From Herbaspirillum aquaticum (GTDB taxonomy: Bacteria; Pseudomonadota; Gammaproteobacteria; Burkholderiales; Burkholderiaceae_D), in the NCBI RefSeq assembly GCF_002213425.1, contig NZ_NJGV01000011.1, forward strand, positions 149,930 through 213,929: a stretch of 64,000 bases of DNA, in the 5' to 3' direction. The notes beneath the pieces were generated by a model, which saw only the letters and a program-made list of their open reading frames with translations, was not told where the DNA came from and searched no databases. The translations under genes and the position numbers were made by a program. Within the stretch, counting starts at the first letter, position 1; every line of letters begins with the position of its first letter. Of the stretch, positions 36,999-46,635 are shown in pieces.

Positions 36999-38903
36999 TC
37001 AGCGTCGTTCGGCCGGCATCAGGACCGTGGGTTCGGCACCGGGCTCGGCTGCCGGCACCACGCCCCCCGGCTGCGGCAGCGCCGATGCGCCCTCCTCTTC
37101 CGCGCCAGCCTGCTGGCGCAGCCACATCTGTGCATACAGGCCATTGGCCATGAGCAGTCCGGCGTGGGTCCCGCGTTCGACGATGCGGCCGTGATCCATC
37201 ACCAGGATCTGCTGCGCATTGACGATGGTGGACAGGCGATGCGCAATGACCAGCGTGGTGCGCTCGCGCGCGATCTCTTCCAGCTGCTGCTGGATGGCCT
37301 GCTCCGCACGCGAATCGAGGGCCGAGGTGGCTTCGTCGAAGATGAGGATGGCCGGATCCTTGAGCAGGGTGCGGGCGATGGCCACACGCTGCTTTTCACC
37401 GCCCGACAATTTCAGTCCACGCTCGCCGACCATGCTGGCATAGCCTTCCGGCAGCGATTCGATGAAGTCGTGGATGTAGGCCGCCTTGGCCGCTGCCACG
37501 ATCTGCTCGCGCGTGGCGCCCGGCTTGCCGTAGGCGATGTTGTATTCGATGGTGTCGTTGAAGAGCACCGTATCCTGCGGCACGATGCCGATGGCCTGGC
37601 GCAGCGAGGCTTGCGTGACGTTGCGCAGGTCCTGGCCATCGATGCGGATGGCGCCCTGGTCGACATCATAGAAGCGATACAGCAGGCGCGAGAGCGTCGA
37701 CTTGCCCGAGCCGCTGTGGCCGACCACGGCCGTGGTGGTGCCGGCCTGCACCTTGAAATCGACATCGAAGAGGATCTGGCGATTGCGTTCGTAGCTGAAG
37801 TCCACGTGCTCGAAATGCAGCTCCGCGCCCTGCGTCTTCAAGGGCTGGGCACCGGGCCGGTCGGCCACTTCGCGGTTCTCTTCCAGCAGCGAGAACAGGC
37901 GTTCCATATCGGCCAGGCTCTGCTTGATTTCACGATAGAGCACCCCCAGGAAATTGAGCGGGATGTAGAGCTGGATCATGAAGGCATTGACCAGCACCAT
38001 GTCGCCCAGCGTCATGCTGCCATCGATGACGCCCGCGATGGCGCGCCACAGGATGAGCGTGACGGCAATGGCGATGATGGCGGATTGTCCGGTGTTGAGC
38101 AGCGACAGCGAACTCTGCGATTTGACGGCCGCGCGTTCATAGCGCTGCAGGCCTTCGTCATAGCGGCGCGCTTCGAATTCCTCGTTACCGAAATACTTCA
38201 CCGTCTCGTAGTTGAGCAGCGAATCGATGGCGCGCGTATTGGCGTGCGAATCCAGTTCGTTCATGGTGCGGCGGAAATGCGTGCGCCACTCGGTGACCGT
38301 GATGGTGAAGAGGATGTAGAGCACCAGCGCGCCGGCCGTGATGAGCGAGAACCAGATGTCGTAATGCGTGCTCAGGTAGGCCAGCACCAGCACGATCTCG
38401 ATGATGGTCGGCAGGATCGAGAAGAGCGTATAGGAGACCAGCGTGGAGACCCCGCGCGTACCGCGTTCGATGTCGCGCGTCATGCCGCCGGTCTGGCGGT
38501 TCAGGTGGAAGCGCAGCGACAGCGCATGCAGATGACGGAAGACCTGCAGCGCGATGGTCCGCACCGCCCGCTGCGTGACGCGGGCAAACATCAGTTCGCG
38601 CAATTCGGTGAAGAGCGCCGTGGCCAGCCGCAGCGCGCCGTAGGCCACCAGCAGGCCCAGCGGCAGCACCAGCAGTGCTTGCGGATGGGTCGGCGTAATC
38701 GTCATGGCATCGACCAGCTTCTTCAACACCAGCGGCACGCCCACGTTGGCCAGCTTGGCCCCGACCAAGAAGGCCAGCGCCAGCATCACGCGCCATTTGT
38801 AGGTCCACAGGTAGGGTAGCAGGGTGCGCACGACTTCCCAGTCGCCGCGCTGGCGTTTGATGGGGGCTTGCGGTGAGGAGGCGGAATTGGGGTAGCGGCG
38901 CAT
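36999..38903 (-). CDS. Atm1-type ABC exporter, fused permease and ATPase
   Basis: This 634-residue half-transporter has an N-terminal six-span membrane domain, including the NYETVKYFGNEEFEARRY segment characteristic of the Atm1/HMT1 group. The C-terminal ATPase has Walker A GHSGSGKST, signature LSGGEKQRVAIARTL, Walker B AILIFDEATSALD and H-loop IAHRLST. Homologues export glutathione-linked compounds or metals, and support iron-sulfur metabolism in mitochondria. The start at 38903 has a weak ribosome-binding site; an ATG at 38957 is an alternative. Confidence 0.88.
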   Translation of the reverse strand: MRRYPNSASSPQAPIKRQRGDWEVVRTLLPYLWTYKWRVMLALAFLVGAKLANVGVPLVLKKLVDAMTITPTHPQALLVLPLGLLVAYGALRLATALFTELRELMFARVTQRAVRTIALQVFRHLHALSLRFHLNRQTGGMTRDIERGTRGVSTLVSYTLFSILPTIIEIVLVLAYLSTHYDIWFSLITAGALVLYILFTITVTEWRTHFRRTMNELDSHANTRAIDSLLNYETVKYFGNEEFEARRYDEGLQRYERAAVKSQSSLSLLNTGQSAIIAIAVTLILWRAIAGVIDGSMTLGDMVLVNAFMIQLYIPLNFLGVLYREIKQSLADMERLFSLLEENREVADRPGAQPLKTQGAELHFEHVDFSYERNRQILFDVDFKVQAGTTTAVVGHSGSGKSTLSRLLYRFYDVDQGAIRIDGQDLRNVTQASLRQAIGIVPQDTVLFNDTIEYNIAYGKPGATREQIVAAAKAAYIHDFIESLPEGYASMVGERGLKLSGGEKQRVAIARTLLKDPAILIFDEATSALDSRAEQAIQQQLEEIARERTTLVIAHRLSTIVNAQQILVMDHGRIVERGTHAGLLMANGLYAQMWLRQQAGAEEEGASALPQPGGVVPAAEPGAEPTVLMPAERR

Positions 38904-39070
38904 GGGCGGGTCAGGTTGAAAGGGGGCGGGCACGGCAAACCAGCAGGAGGGCAACATCCGATACACTAGGCTGTTGCCGCGCCTGCGGGCGCACAGCCGC
39001 ACACCCGCAAACCCGAATTATAAGAGCCATCCCGGCGCGCCGCCGGACATCACCTGCAAAGGAGCCTTCC

Positions 39071-39505
39071 ATGTCATCCACCGTTTCCCAACTTCCGCCG
39101 GGCAAGGCGCCGCAGCTGCGCGTCATGCCCATGCCGTCGGATGCCAATGTGTATGGCGACGTCTTCGGCGGCTGGATCATGGCCCAGGTCGACATCGCCG
39201 GCTCGCTGCCGGCCACGCGCCGCGCCAACGGGCGGGTGGCGACCATTGCGGTCAATTCCTTCCTGTTCAAGAATCCAGTGTTCGTGGGGGACCTGCTGTC
39301 TTTCTATGCCGATATCGTCAAGGTCGGCAATACTTCCATCACGGTCAACGTCGAAGTGTATGCAGAGCGCAATCGCCTGCAGACCGAGATCGTCAAGGTG
39401 ACCGAAGCCACCCTCACCTACGTGGCCACCGATGAAAACCGCAAGCCGCGCCCACTGCCGCCGCTGGATCCGGTACGCGAAGCGGGGGCCAGCCCGGCGA
39501 TCTGA
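39071..39505 (+). CDS. Acyl-CoA thioesterase, YciA-like hotdog protein
   Basis: This 144-residue hotdog-fold protein has the YciA signature DANVYGDVFGGWIMAQVDIAG, where the Asp is catalytic, and VATIAVNSFLFKNPVFVGD. It hydrolyses acyl-CoA to free acid and CoA. AAAGGAG lies just before the ATG at 39071. It is divergent from the Atm1-type gene. Confidence 0.9.
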   Translation: MSSTVSQLPPGKAPQLRVMPMPSDANVYGDVFGGWIMAQVDIAGSLPATRRANGRVATIAVNSFLFKNPVFVGDLLSFYADIVKVGNTSITVNVEVYAERNRLQTEIVKVTEATLTYVATDENRKPRPLPPLDPVREAGASPAI

Positions 39506-39521
39506 GCGCCGCCCTTCCCCG

Positions 39522-39553
39522 CCTGCGGGCTTGAAAATTTTTCAGCCCGCAGG
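39522..39553. terminator. Long hairpin after the thioesterase gene
   Basis: CCTGCGGGCTTGAAAA pairs with TTTTTCAGCCCGCAGG almost perfectly, 17 bp after the stop. No T-run follows the stem, so it may be a weak terminator or a stabilising hairpin. Confidence 0.55.
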
Positions 39554-39621
39554 GTGCGGCACAGACGTAACGTTATGCCTCCCTTACTGTGTTCCTCATA
39601 CTCTTCCTCTTCATACTGCCC

Positions 39622-40572
39622 ATGACATCCCCCAACCGCCCTGTCGTCCTCATCGTCGCGCGCCTGCCGCAGCACCTGCTGGACTTGCTGCTGCAGAACT
39701 TCACCTGCCACAACCTCATCCTCGATCCGCTCACCGATGAAGCGCTGGCTGCCATCGCGCCACAGGTGCGCGGCATTGCCGCCAATGGCGAAGCCAAGGT
39801 CGGGCGCGAATTCATGGCGCGCTTCCCGGCGCTGGAGATTGTCTCGGTGTTCGGGGTCGGCTATGACGGCGTGGATGTACCGGCTGCCCGCGAGCGCGGC
39901 ATCCATGTGACCCACACGCCTGACGTGCTCACCGAGGATGTGGCCGACATGGCCATTGCCCTGATGCTGGCCGTGGCACGCAACGTGGTGCGGGCCGACC
40001 GCTTTGCCCGCAGCGGCGAATGGAAGAAGGGCCCCTTCCCCTTCACCACCAAGGTCAGCGGCGCGCGCCTGGGCATCGTCGGCCTGGGCCGCATCGGGCA
40101 AGCCATTGCGCAGCGCGCGGCGGCGTTCGACATGCAGATTGCGTATCACAACCGTTCGCGCAAGGATGTGCCTTACACCTATGTGGAAGACATCGTCTCG
40201 CTGGCGCGCGAAGTCGATTTCCTGGTGATGATCACGCCGGGTGGCGCGGGGACGCGGGCGCTGGTCAATGCCGAGGTCCTGGAGGCGCTGGGGCCCAAGG
40301 GCTTCCTCATCAACGTGGCGCGCGGTTCGGTGGTGGATGAAAAGGCGCTCATTGCGGCGCTGCAGGCTGGGACGATTGCCGGTGCGGGGCTGGACGTGTT
40401 CGAGAACGAGCCGAACATTCCGGCCGAACTGGCCGCGCTGGAGAACGTGGTGCTGACGCCGCACATGGCCAGCGGCACGCTGGTGACCAGGACGGCCATG
40501 GCGGAACTGGCGTTCACCAATTTGCAGGCGCATTTCTCGGGCAAGCCGGTGGTGACGCCGGTACCTGATTGA
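39622..40572 (+). CDS. D-isomer 2-hydroxyacid dehydrogenase, hydroxypyruvate/glyoxylate reductase-like
   Basis: This 316-residue NAD(P)H enzyme has FGVGYDGVDV, the nucleotide motif GIVGLGRIGQAIAQR near residue 154, and the catalytic NVARGSVVDE (Arg), DVFENEP (Glu) and LTPHMASGT (His). It would reduce 2-keto acids such as glyoxylate or hydroxypyruvate. I chose ATG 39622; a GTG at 39589 would add a hydrophobic 11-residue leader. Neither has a clear ribosome-binding site. Confidence 0.85.
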   Translation: MTSPNRPVVLIVARLPQHLLDLLLQNFTCHNLILDPLTDEALAAIAPQVRGIAANGEAKVGREFMARFPALEIVSVFGVGYDGVDVPAARERGIHVTHTPDVLTEDVADMAIALMLAVARNVVRADRFARSGEWKKGPFPFTTKVSGARLGIVGLGRIGQAIAQRAAAFDMQIAYHNRSRKDVPYTYVEDIVSLAREVDFLVMITPGGAGTRALVNAEVLEALGPKGFLINVARGSVVDEKALIAALQAGTIAGAGLDVFENEPNIPAELAALENVVLTPHMASGTLVTRTAMAELAFTNLQAHFSGKPVVTPVPD

Positions 40573-40588
40573 AGCTGCATACAGGGGG

Positions 40589-40633
40589 AAAGCCGCTGCC
40601 GGAGGAGGAGTAGTTCACGGGCAGCGGCTTTTT
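40589..40633 (+). terminator. Rho-independent terminator
   Basis: AAAGCCGCTGCC and GGCAGCGGCTTTTT form a stem with T-run, 17 bp after the dehydrogenase stop. Confidence 0.85.
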
Positions 40634-40722
40634 GCTGATGCGTTCAGGGAGGGCGGTTTCAGTCCAAGGAGTCTTGTCCTGAGTCATTCCGTACTTGGGT
40701 GATGACTTGGGGTGTGCTATCA

Positions 40723-41205
40723 CTACTGCGTGTCTGCCTCGTCAAGCCACTCTTCAATGTCGATCCGCGAGAATGGGAATGTCGGCTCGCCGAACATGCG
40801 GAGCAGCGTCAGGTGCACAGTGGCCTGCTGATTTGCTTGCAGAATTGCCCCCTCCATTTGCCCCACCTTCCATTGCCTCCCGAAGCCTGCCACGCGGTCA
40901 TAAGACCCTTCATATCCCAGCCCTCGTAAGTCCAGGAACATCTGTTTCAGGGTTCGTCTCTGCTTGCACGATTTGACCACCTCTGCGCTGAGTCAGGCTG
41001 AAAGTCGAGGCGCGAATTCATCTAGGGCACTGGATGATTGCCTTGAAGGGTAGGAGGGCTCGATCGCTCCGGATCGGGTATAGCGATGACCCGTGTTTCG
41101 AGAGATGTCCAGCCGGCGGGAGATTTCCCTGATCGAGATGCGATCGCGGATGTACCAGCGTCGGGACAATGACGACTCACCACCAGCCATGTCCTGTGAG
41201 CCCAA
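40723..41205 (-). pseudogene. istA: Remnant of IS21-family transposase istA
   Basis: The frame encodes an IstA-like N-terminus: WYIRDRISIREISRRLDISR with helix-turn-helix, then GAIEPSYP and LDEFAPRLSA. An in-frame TGA at 40993-40995 falls where IstA has Trp. The same frame resumes with SCKQRRTLKQMFLDLRGLGY, EGSYDRVAGFGRQW and a degenerate FGEPTFPFSRIDIEEW, and then stops at 40723. The catalytic DDE domain and istB are absent. It abuts the fadD terminator. The region 40634-40722 shows nothing recognisable. Confidence 0.75.
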
Positions 41206-41211
41206 ACTGAA

Positions 41212-41248
41212 AAGGCCTGAGTCCGGTGCAATACCGGACTCAGGCCTT
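41212..41248 (-). terminator. Terminator of fadD
   Basis: AAGGCCTGAGTCCGGT and ACCGGACTCAGGCCTT form a perfect 16-bp stem. The minus strand continues TTCAG after the stem. It lies 56 bp past the fadD stop. Confidence 0.85.
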
Positions 41249-41303
41249 GATGCAGAAAACTGACTGACGAACTTCAGGGAATCAGATTACGGCAGCACTT
41301 GCA

Positions 41304-43004
41304 TCACGCCGCCTGCTTCTGCGCCGCCTTCGCAGGATCATCCCGCAACTCGCGGCGCAGGATCTTGCCCACGTTGGTCTTGGGCAGTTCATCCCGGAAC
41401 TCGATGTACTTGGGCTTCTTGTAGCCGGTGAACTGCTCCTTGCAATAAGCCATCAATTGCTCGCTGGTCAGCGACTTGTCCTTGCGAACCACAAAGAGCT
41501 TGACCGCTTCGCCGGTGTGTTCATCGGGCACACCCACGCAGGCGCACTCCAGCACCGCCGGATGCTGCGCCACCACGCCTTCGATTTCATTCGGATAGAC
41601 GTTGAAGCCGGAGACCAGGATCATGTCCTTCTTGCGGTCCACGATCTTGGTGTAGCCCTGCGCATCCATCACACCGATGTCACCGGTCTTGAAGAAACCA
41701 TCCGGCGTCATGACCTTGGCCGTCTCATCCGGACGCTGCCAGTAACCCGGCATCACCTGCGGACCACGAATGGCGATTTCGCCGGGCTGGCCCAGCGGCA
41801 CCGGATGGCCATCATCATCGAGGATGACGATTTCGGTGGACGGCAGCGGCAGGCCGATGGTGCCGGTGTATTCATCGATGGTGCAGGGGTTCGCGCTGGC
41901 GATCGGCGACGTTTCGGACAAACCGTAACCTTCGATGATGGGGCAGCCGGTCAGCTTCTTCCACTTGTCGGCCACGCTCTTCTGCACCGCCATGCCGCCA
42001 CCCACGCAGCAGCGATAGCCGGAGAAATCCAGCTTGGCAAAGTCGACATTGTTGAGCAGCGCGTTGTAAAGCGTATTGACCGCCGGGAAGGTATTGACCT
42101 TGTACTTGGCCAACTCCTTGACGAAACCGGGAATGTCGCGCGGGTTCGGGATCAGCAGGTTCAGCGCGCCTTCACGCGTGCCCAGCAGGTTGCAGACGGT
42201 GAGCGCAAAGATGTGATACAGCGGCAGCGCGCAGACGAACACCAATTGGTCGATGGGCTTGCCGGACTTCAGCGCCGGGGTCAGCCATTCTTCGGCCTGC
42301 AGCACGTTGGCGATCAGGTTGCGATGGGTCAGCACGGCGCCCTTGGCTACGCCCGTGGTACCGCCGGTGTATTGCAGGAAGGCCACATCATCGGGCGTGA
42401 GCGCCACCTTCTGCAGGGTCTTGCCCTCGCCCTGCGACAGCGCGCGGCTGAAGGAGATCGCATTGGGCAGCGACCAGGCCGGCACCATCTTCTTGACGTG
42501 CCGCACCACCAGGTTGACGATGGCCCCCTTGAGGGTGCCGAGCAGCTCACCCATGCTGGCCACCACGATGTGCTTGACCTGCGTATGGGCCACCACCTTC
42601 TGCAGCGTGCAGGCAAAGTTCTCCAGCACGAAGATGGCTTCGGCACCGGAATCCTTCAATTGGTGTTCCAGCTCGCGGGCGGTGTAGAGCGGATTGACGT
42701 TGACCACCGTGTAGCCGGCACGCAGGATGGCGGCGATGGCAATCGGGTATTGCAGCACGTTGGGCATCATGATCGCCACGCGGGCCCCCTTCTGCAGGCC
42801 CAGGCCTTGCAGCCAGGCCCCCATGGCGCGCGACATGGCATCGAGTTCGCCATAGCGGAGATACTTGCCCATGCAGACGTAAGCGTTGCGATCGGCATGC
42901 TTGGCGAAAGCCTCTTCGATCATCTGCACCAGCGAACGATAGCGGCTGGGATCGATGTCAGCGGGAACGCCTGCGGGATACGATGCAAGCCAGAATCTTT
43001 CCAT
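41304..43004 (-). CDS. fadD: Long-chain fatty acid-CoA ligase
   Basis: This 566-residue AMP-forming ligase activates fatty acids to acyl-CoA. The P-loop [16 protein letters not shown] lies near residue 215. Further motifs are [11 protein letters not shown], the FACS region [13 protein letters not shown] and the catalytic lysine segment [15 protein letters not shown]. The ATG at 43004 ([17 protein letters not shown]) matches FadD. A 254-bp upstream gap, with an A/T-rich part, should hold its promoter. Confidence 0.93.
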   Translation of the reverse strand: MERFWLASYPAGVPADIDPSRYRSLVQMIEEAFAKHADRNAYVCMGKYLRYGELDAMSRAMGAWLQGLGLQKGARVAIMMPNVLQYPIAIAAILRAGYTVVNVNPLYTARELEHQLKDSGAEAIFVLENFACTLQKVVAHTQVKHIVVASMGELLGTLKGAIVNLVVRHVKKMVPAWSLPNAISFSRALSQGEGKTLQKVALTPDDVAFLQYTGGTTGVAKGAVLTHRNLIANVLQAEEWLTPALKSGKPIDQLVFVCALPLYHIFALTVCNLLGTREGALNLLIPNPRDIPGFVKELAKYKVNTFPAVNTLYNALLNNVDFAKLDFSGYRCCVGGGMAVQKSVADKWKKLTGCPIIEGYGLSETSPIASANPCTIDEYTGTIGLPLPSTEIVILDDDGHPVPLGQPGEIAIRGPQVMPGYWQRPDETAKVMTPDGFFKTGDIGVMDAQGYTKIVDRKKDMILVSGFNVYPNEIEGVVAQHPAVLECACVGVPDEHTGEAVKLFVVRKDKSLTSEQLMAYCKEQFTGYKKPKYIEFRDELPKTNVGKILRRELRDDPAKAAQKQAA

Positions 43005-43258
43005 AGTGTGTCCTCTGTCTCCGGTCATAACGTGCGCTGGGGCTGGACGGTGATGCAAAGCCACCGCGTTGGCGCGCACAGCAAAAAAAAGCACGAGTGT
43101 TTTTTTATTTATCGCAGATGCTATCCAGCATTCGACTGCGGGGCAAGCTTTTTGCGCCCCAAATTTGAGATTTTTTGCAAAATGGCTGGCAACGGCGGCG
43201 ATATCACGGCCGGTCTGCGTGCATTACCTTGTCCAGGCCGCCGGTCGCGCGCGCAAAT

Positions 43259-44416
43259 TCATCCGGCATGATACGCCGGGTCGCCGTCCTTGGGCCGGTC
43301 ATTGGTGCAGGCGGGAAACATTTCTGCCTCAGCCTTGCCCGTGGTCAAGGGCATGTCACCGAGAGCGGCATGACGTGCCGCCTTGTCCATGCGCGCCAGG
43401 GCGCGCACCTTGTCATAAAAATCCGGGAAGCCGCTGCTGCGGGCAAACAATTGGCGGAAGGCGGGGACCAGGTCGTGATACGCCCCAACCAAGGCGAGGT
43501 GCGCATTGGACAGCGGCATGGCGAACCAGCGGTCATAGCCGGCATAGCCATTCCATCGGGTGACCTTGATCCGGGCATATTCAGCACGCAGGGCATCGAA
43601 GATGGCCGCCTTGCGCTGGCGCTTGTCGGCATCGCTGGCGTCGCTGTCGTAGTTGTCCTTCAATTGGGCGCGGTACTTGTCCAGCAAGGCCAGGAATTCA
43701 CGTTTGCGGGCGGCAAAGCGCTGGTAGGCCTCGACCATCGCCGGATCATGGCGCGCCGCCAGCCAGCGTTCCACACCCAGCTCTTCCACCGCCACCGCAA
43801 ACCCTTCATTGAAGGAGGTATCACCGGGCGCATACACGGTCTGGTGCGCCAGCTCATGGAAGATCAGCCGCGCCAGTTCGCCATCGGGATACTGGATGAA
43901 GGTCGAGATCACCGGATCATTGAACCAGCCCAGCGTGGAATACGCCGGCACCCCTGCAACCTGGACGTCATACCCTTCGGCCTTGAGGGTCTCGGCATAG
44001 GCCTGCGCATCATTGAGGTGATAGTAGCCGCGATAGTCCACGCAGCCGGCAATGGGGAAGCACCACTGCCGGGGTTTCAACGACAGCTCGGGTGCGGCCA
44101 CCACGTTCCACAGCACGAAGGGCCGGTCCAGTTGCGCGTAGCTGCGGTAGCTGCCGTTGTCAGGCAGATCGAGTTCGGTAACGGCATAGCGGCGGATCTC
44201 GCGCACCGTCTGCAGTTTGGCCTTGAGCACGGGCGAGGTGGCCGGGTCATCGAGCCAGTCCTCCAGCGGTTTGGCCTGCGCCAGCAGCGAGAACTGGCCG
44301 TGGGCAGCCTGGGCGTAATACGACACGGTGGAGCAGGCGGTCAACCCCCACGCCGCTGCCAGCACGCCCAGTGTGAGTGCCCAGCGCACAGAGCGACGCA
44401 AGCCACGGCGCAGCAT
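43259..44416 (-). CDS. Lipoprotein zinc peptidase, predicted aminopeptidase (COG4324-like)
   Basis: This 385-residue protein has a lipoprotein signal with lipobox LTACS (Cys near residue 28). The zinc-peptidase motif HELAH lies in LARLIFHELAHQTVYAPGD near residue 188, followed by FNEGFAVAVEELG, giving the third Glu ligand. WCFPIAGCVDYRGYY is conserved in this family. It should sit in the outer or inner membrane facing the periplasm. It starts nine bases after the molybdoenzyme gene, so both may be co-transcribed. Confidence 0.85.
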   Translation of the reverse strand: MLRRGLRRSVRWALTLGVLAAAWGLTACSTVSYYAQAAHGQFSLLAQAKPLEDWLDDPATSPVLKAKLQTVREIRRYAVTELDLPDNGSYRSYAQLDRPFVLWNVVAAPELSLKPRQWCFPIAGCVDYRGYYHLNDAQAYAETLKAEGYDVQVAGVPAYSTLGWFNDPVISTFIQYPDGELARLIFHELAHQTVYAPGDTSFNEGFAVAVEELGVERWLAARHDPAMVEAYQRFAARKREFLALLDKYRAQLKDNYDSDASDADKRQRKAAIFDALRAEYARIKVTRWNGYAGYDRWFAMPLSNAHLALVGAYHDLVPAFRQLFARSSGFPDFYDKVRALARMDKAARHAALGDMPLTTGKAEAEMFPACTNDRPKDGDPAYHAG

Positions 44417-44425
44417 GGAAAACGC

Positions 44426-46528
44426 TCAGGCGGCCACGACCGGCTGCTGCAGTTTTTCCACCTGCACCAGCACGTCATAGAAGGTCGGCGCATTGCCCAT
44501 GTCGGTCAGGCGCTGGCTGGTGACTTCGTTGGCGTTCTTGCCATCGGCAGCAAATTTCTTCCACCAGATCGACAGGCCCACCACCAGTCCCACACGCGCC
44601 TTGTCGGTCACGCGCACGCGTGCCTGCATGCTGCCGCGATCATTGAAGATGCGTACCGTATCCCCTTGCGCAATGCCGCGCGCGGCGGCGTCCTGCGGAT
44701 GCATGTCGAGGTGCGGTTCGCCCTCCGTATCACGCAGGCTCTGCACGTTGACGAAGGAGGAATTGAGGAAATTGCGCGCCGGCGGCGAGATCATCGCCAG
44801 CGGGTATTTCGCGCCCAGCTGCGGATTGCTGGCCACCGATTCATAGGGCGCGATATAGGTCGGCAAAGGATCGAGACCTGCGGCCTTCATCTGCCCGGAA
44901 TAGAACTCGCACTTCCCCGAGGGCGTGGCAAACCCGCCTTCGGCAAAGGGGGCCACTGGCACCGACAGGCGCTGCCAGCCCTTCTCTTTCAACTGTTCCC
45001 AGTCGTAGCCGGCGCTGCGCGGATCGTCGCGCTTGAAGGCCACGGCGGCCAACTGATCGTCGCTGTCCTTGAAGCAGTCTTCTTCAAAACCCATCGCTGC
45101 GGCCAGCAGGCGGAAGATCTCGGTATTCGGTTTGGCCTCGCCCAGCGGGGCGATGGCGGCATTGTTGGCCATCATGTAGACGTGGCCATACGAGGCATGC
45201 ACGTCAATGTGCTCCAGCTGCGTGGTCGCGGGCAGGAGGATATCGGCGTAGTCGGCGGTATCGGTCTGGAAATGTTCCAGCACCACCGTGAACAGATCCT
45301 CGCGTGCAAAGCCCTGCGCCACCTTGCCCGACTCCGGGGCCACCGCCACGGGGTTGGAGTTGTAGACGATCACCGCCTCCACCTGGGGACCGAAGTCGGG
45401 CGAGGCCGGCTTCAACAGGTCATCGCCAATGGTGCTCATGTTGATGACGCGGCTGGGCTTGCCATGACGCGCGGCCAGGTCGGGACGGCTCAAGGCGGCC
45501 GTATCCTTGGGGAAGCTGTCCGACACCGACAGCTGGATCCCCCCCGAGGCATGACGCCAAGCACCGACCAGCGCCGGCAGGCAAGCCACGTTGCGCGCGG
45601 CCATGCCGCCGCCGCGCACGCGCTGCAGGCCGTAATTGGCGCGGATGAAGGCGCCCTCCCCGGCCAGTGCGACGCGGCCGTATTCGCGTGCCAGGTTCCG
45701 TACTTCGTCCGCACTGATGCCACACACTTCAGCGGTACGGGCCGGCGTCCATTCGGCCACGCGCTCCTTGAGCTGCTCGAAGCCCAGCGTATAGCGTGCG
45801 ATGTAGTCGTGGTCCAGCAAGTCTTCTGCGATCAGCACGTGCATCAGGCCCAGCGCCAGCGCGGCATCGGTACCGGGCAAGAGCGCGATGTGCTGGTGGC
45901 ATTTCTCGGCGGTCAGCGAGCGATACGGATCGATGGCGATCAGGCGCGCGCCGTTGCGCTTGGCCGCTTGCACGCGGGTCCAGAAATGCAGGTTGGAGGC
46001 AATCGGATTGCCGCCCCAGATGATGATGAGCTTGGCGTGATCGACTTGCTCCAGGTCGGTACCGATGCGCGCACCGATGGTGTAGCGATAGCCGGCGCCA
46101 CCGGCGGAGGCACAGATGGTGCGGTCCAGCTGCGATGCGCCCAGGCGGTTGAAGAAGCGGGCGGCCATCGATTCGCCCTGCACCTGGCCCATGGTCCCGG
46201 CATAGCTGTAGGGCAGGATGGCTTGTGGATCGCGCAGGGCGATCTGGCCGAGGCGCTGCGCGATGGTGGAGATGGCCTCGTCCCAGCTGATGCGTTCGAA
46301 CTTGCCCTCGCCCTTCTTGCCCACGCGGCGCATGGGGTGCAGCAGGCGGTCCTGATGATAGGTGCGCTCGGCATAGCGCGAGACCTTGGTGCAGAGCACG
46401 CCGGCCGTGGGCGGGTGCGCCGGATCGCCGCGCACTTCGGTGGCGACGCCGTCCTTGACGGTCACCAGCAGGGCGCAGGTATCAGGGCAATCATGGGGAC
46501 AGGCGGCACGGACGATGGTGGTGGTCAT
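44426..46528 (-). CDS. Molybdopterin-dependent oxidoreductase, formate dehydrogenase/BisC-type
   Basis: This 700-residue protein binds a [4Fe-4S] cluster at CPHDCPDTC (residues 10-18) plus a fourth Cys in VLCTKVSRYAERTY. Molybdopterin-binding segments include IIWGGNPIASNLHFWTRV and IAIDPYRSLTAEKCH. A C-terminal dinucleotide-binding domain follows. DRTICASAGGAGY is the likely metal-ligand loop. No Tat signal is visible, so it is probably cytoplasmic. The substrate is unknown, and no dedicated electron-transfer subunit is adjacent. Confidence 0.82.
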   Translation of the reverse strand: MTTTIVRAACPHDCPDTCALLVTVKDGVATEVRGDPAHPPTAGVLCTKVSRYAERTYHQDRLLHPMRRVGKKGEGKFERISWDEAISTIAQRLGQIALRDPQAILPYSYAGTMGQVQGESMAARFFNRLGASQLDRTICASAGGAGYRYTIGARIGTDLEQVDHAKLIIIWGGNPIASNLHFWTRVQAAKRNGARLIAIDPYRSLTAEKCHQHIALLPGTDAALALGLMHVLIAEDLLDHDYIARYTLGFEQLKERVAEWTPARTAEVCGISADEVRNLAREYGRVALAGEGAFIRANYGLQRVRGGGMAARNVACLPALVGAWRHASGGIQLSVSDSFPKDTAALSRPDLAARHGKPSRVINMSTIGDDLLKPASPDFGPQVEAVIVYNSNPVAVAPESGKVAQGFAREDLFTVVLEHFQTDTADYADILLPATTQLEHIDVHASYGHVYMMANNAAIAPLGEAKPNTEIFRLLAAAMGFEEDCFKDSDDQLAAVAFKRDDPRSAGYDWEQLKEKGWQRLSVPVAPFAEGGFATPSGKCEFYSGQMKAAGLDPLPTYIAPYESVASNPQLGAKYPLAMISPPARNFLNSSFVNVQSLRDTEGEPHLDMHPQDAAARGIAQGDTVRIFNDRGSMQARVRVTDKARVGLVVGLSIWWKKFAADGKNANEVTSQRLTDMGNAPTFYDVLVQVEKLQQPVVAA

Positions 46529-46635
46529 GGCAGAGAGGAAAGCGGGGAAAGAAAAAACGGAAGCCCTCGGCGCGCGCGAGGCAAGCAGCTACTTTATCTT
46601 AAAATGGCGCGTCACGACTCTTCCGTAGTGCTGCC

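Noticed and set aside
39522..39553. Firm call of a rho-independent terminator after the thioesterase gene
   Set aside because: The stem is strong but no T-run follows on either strand, so it is listed at reduced confidence.
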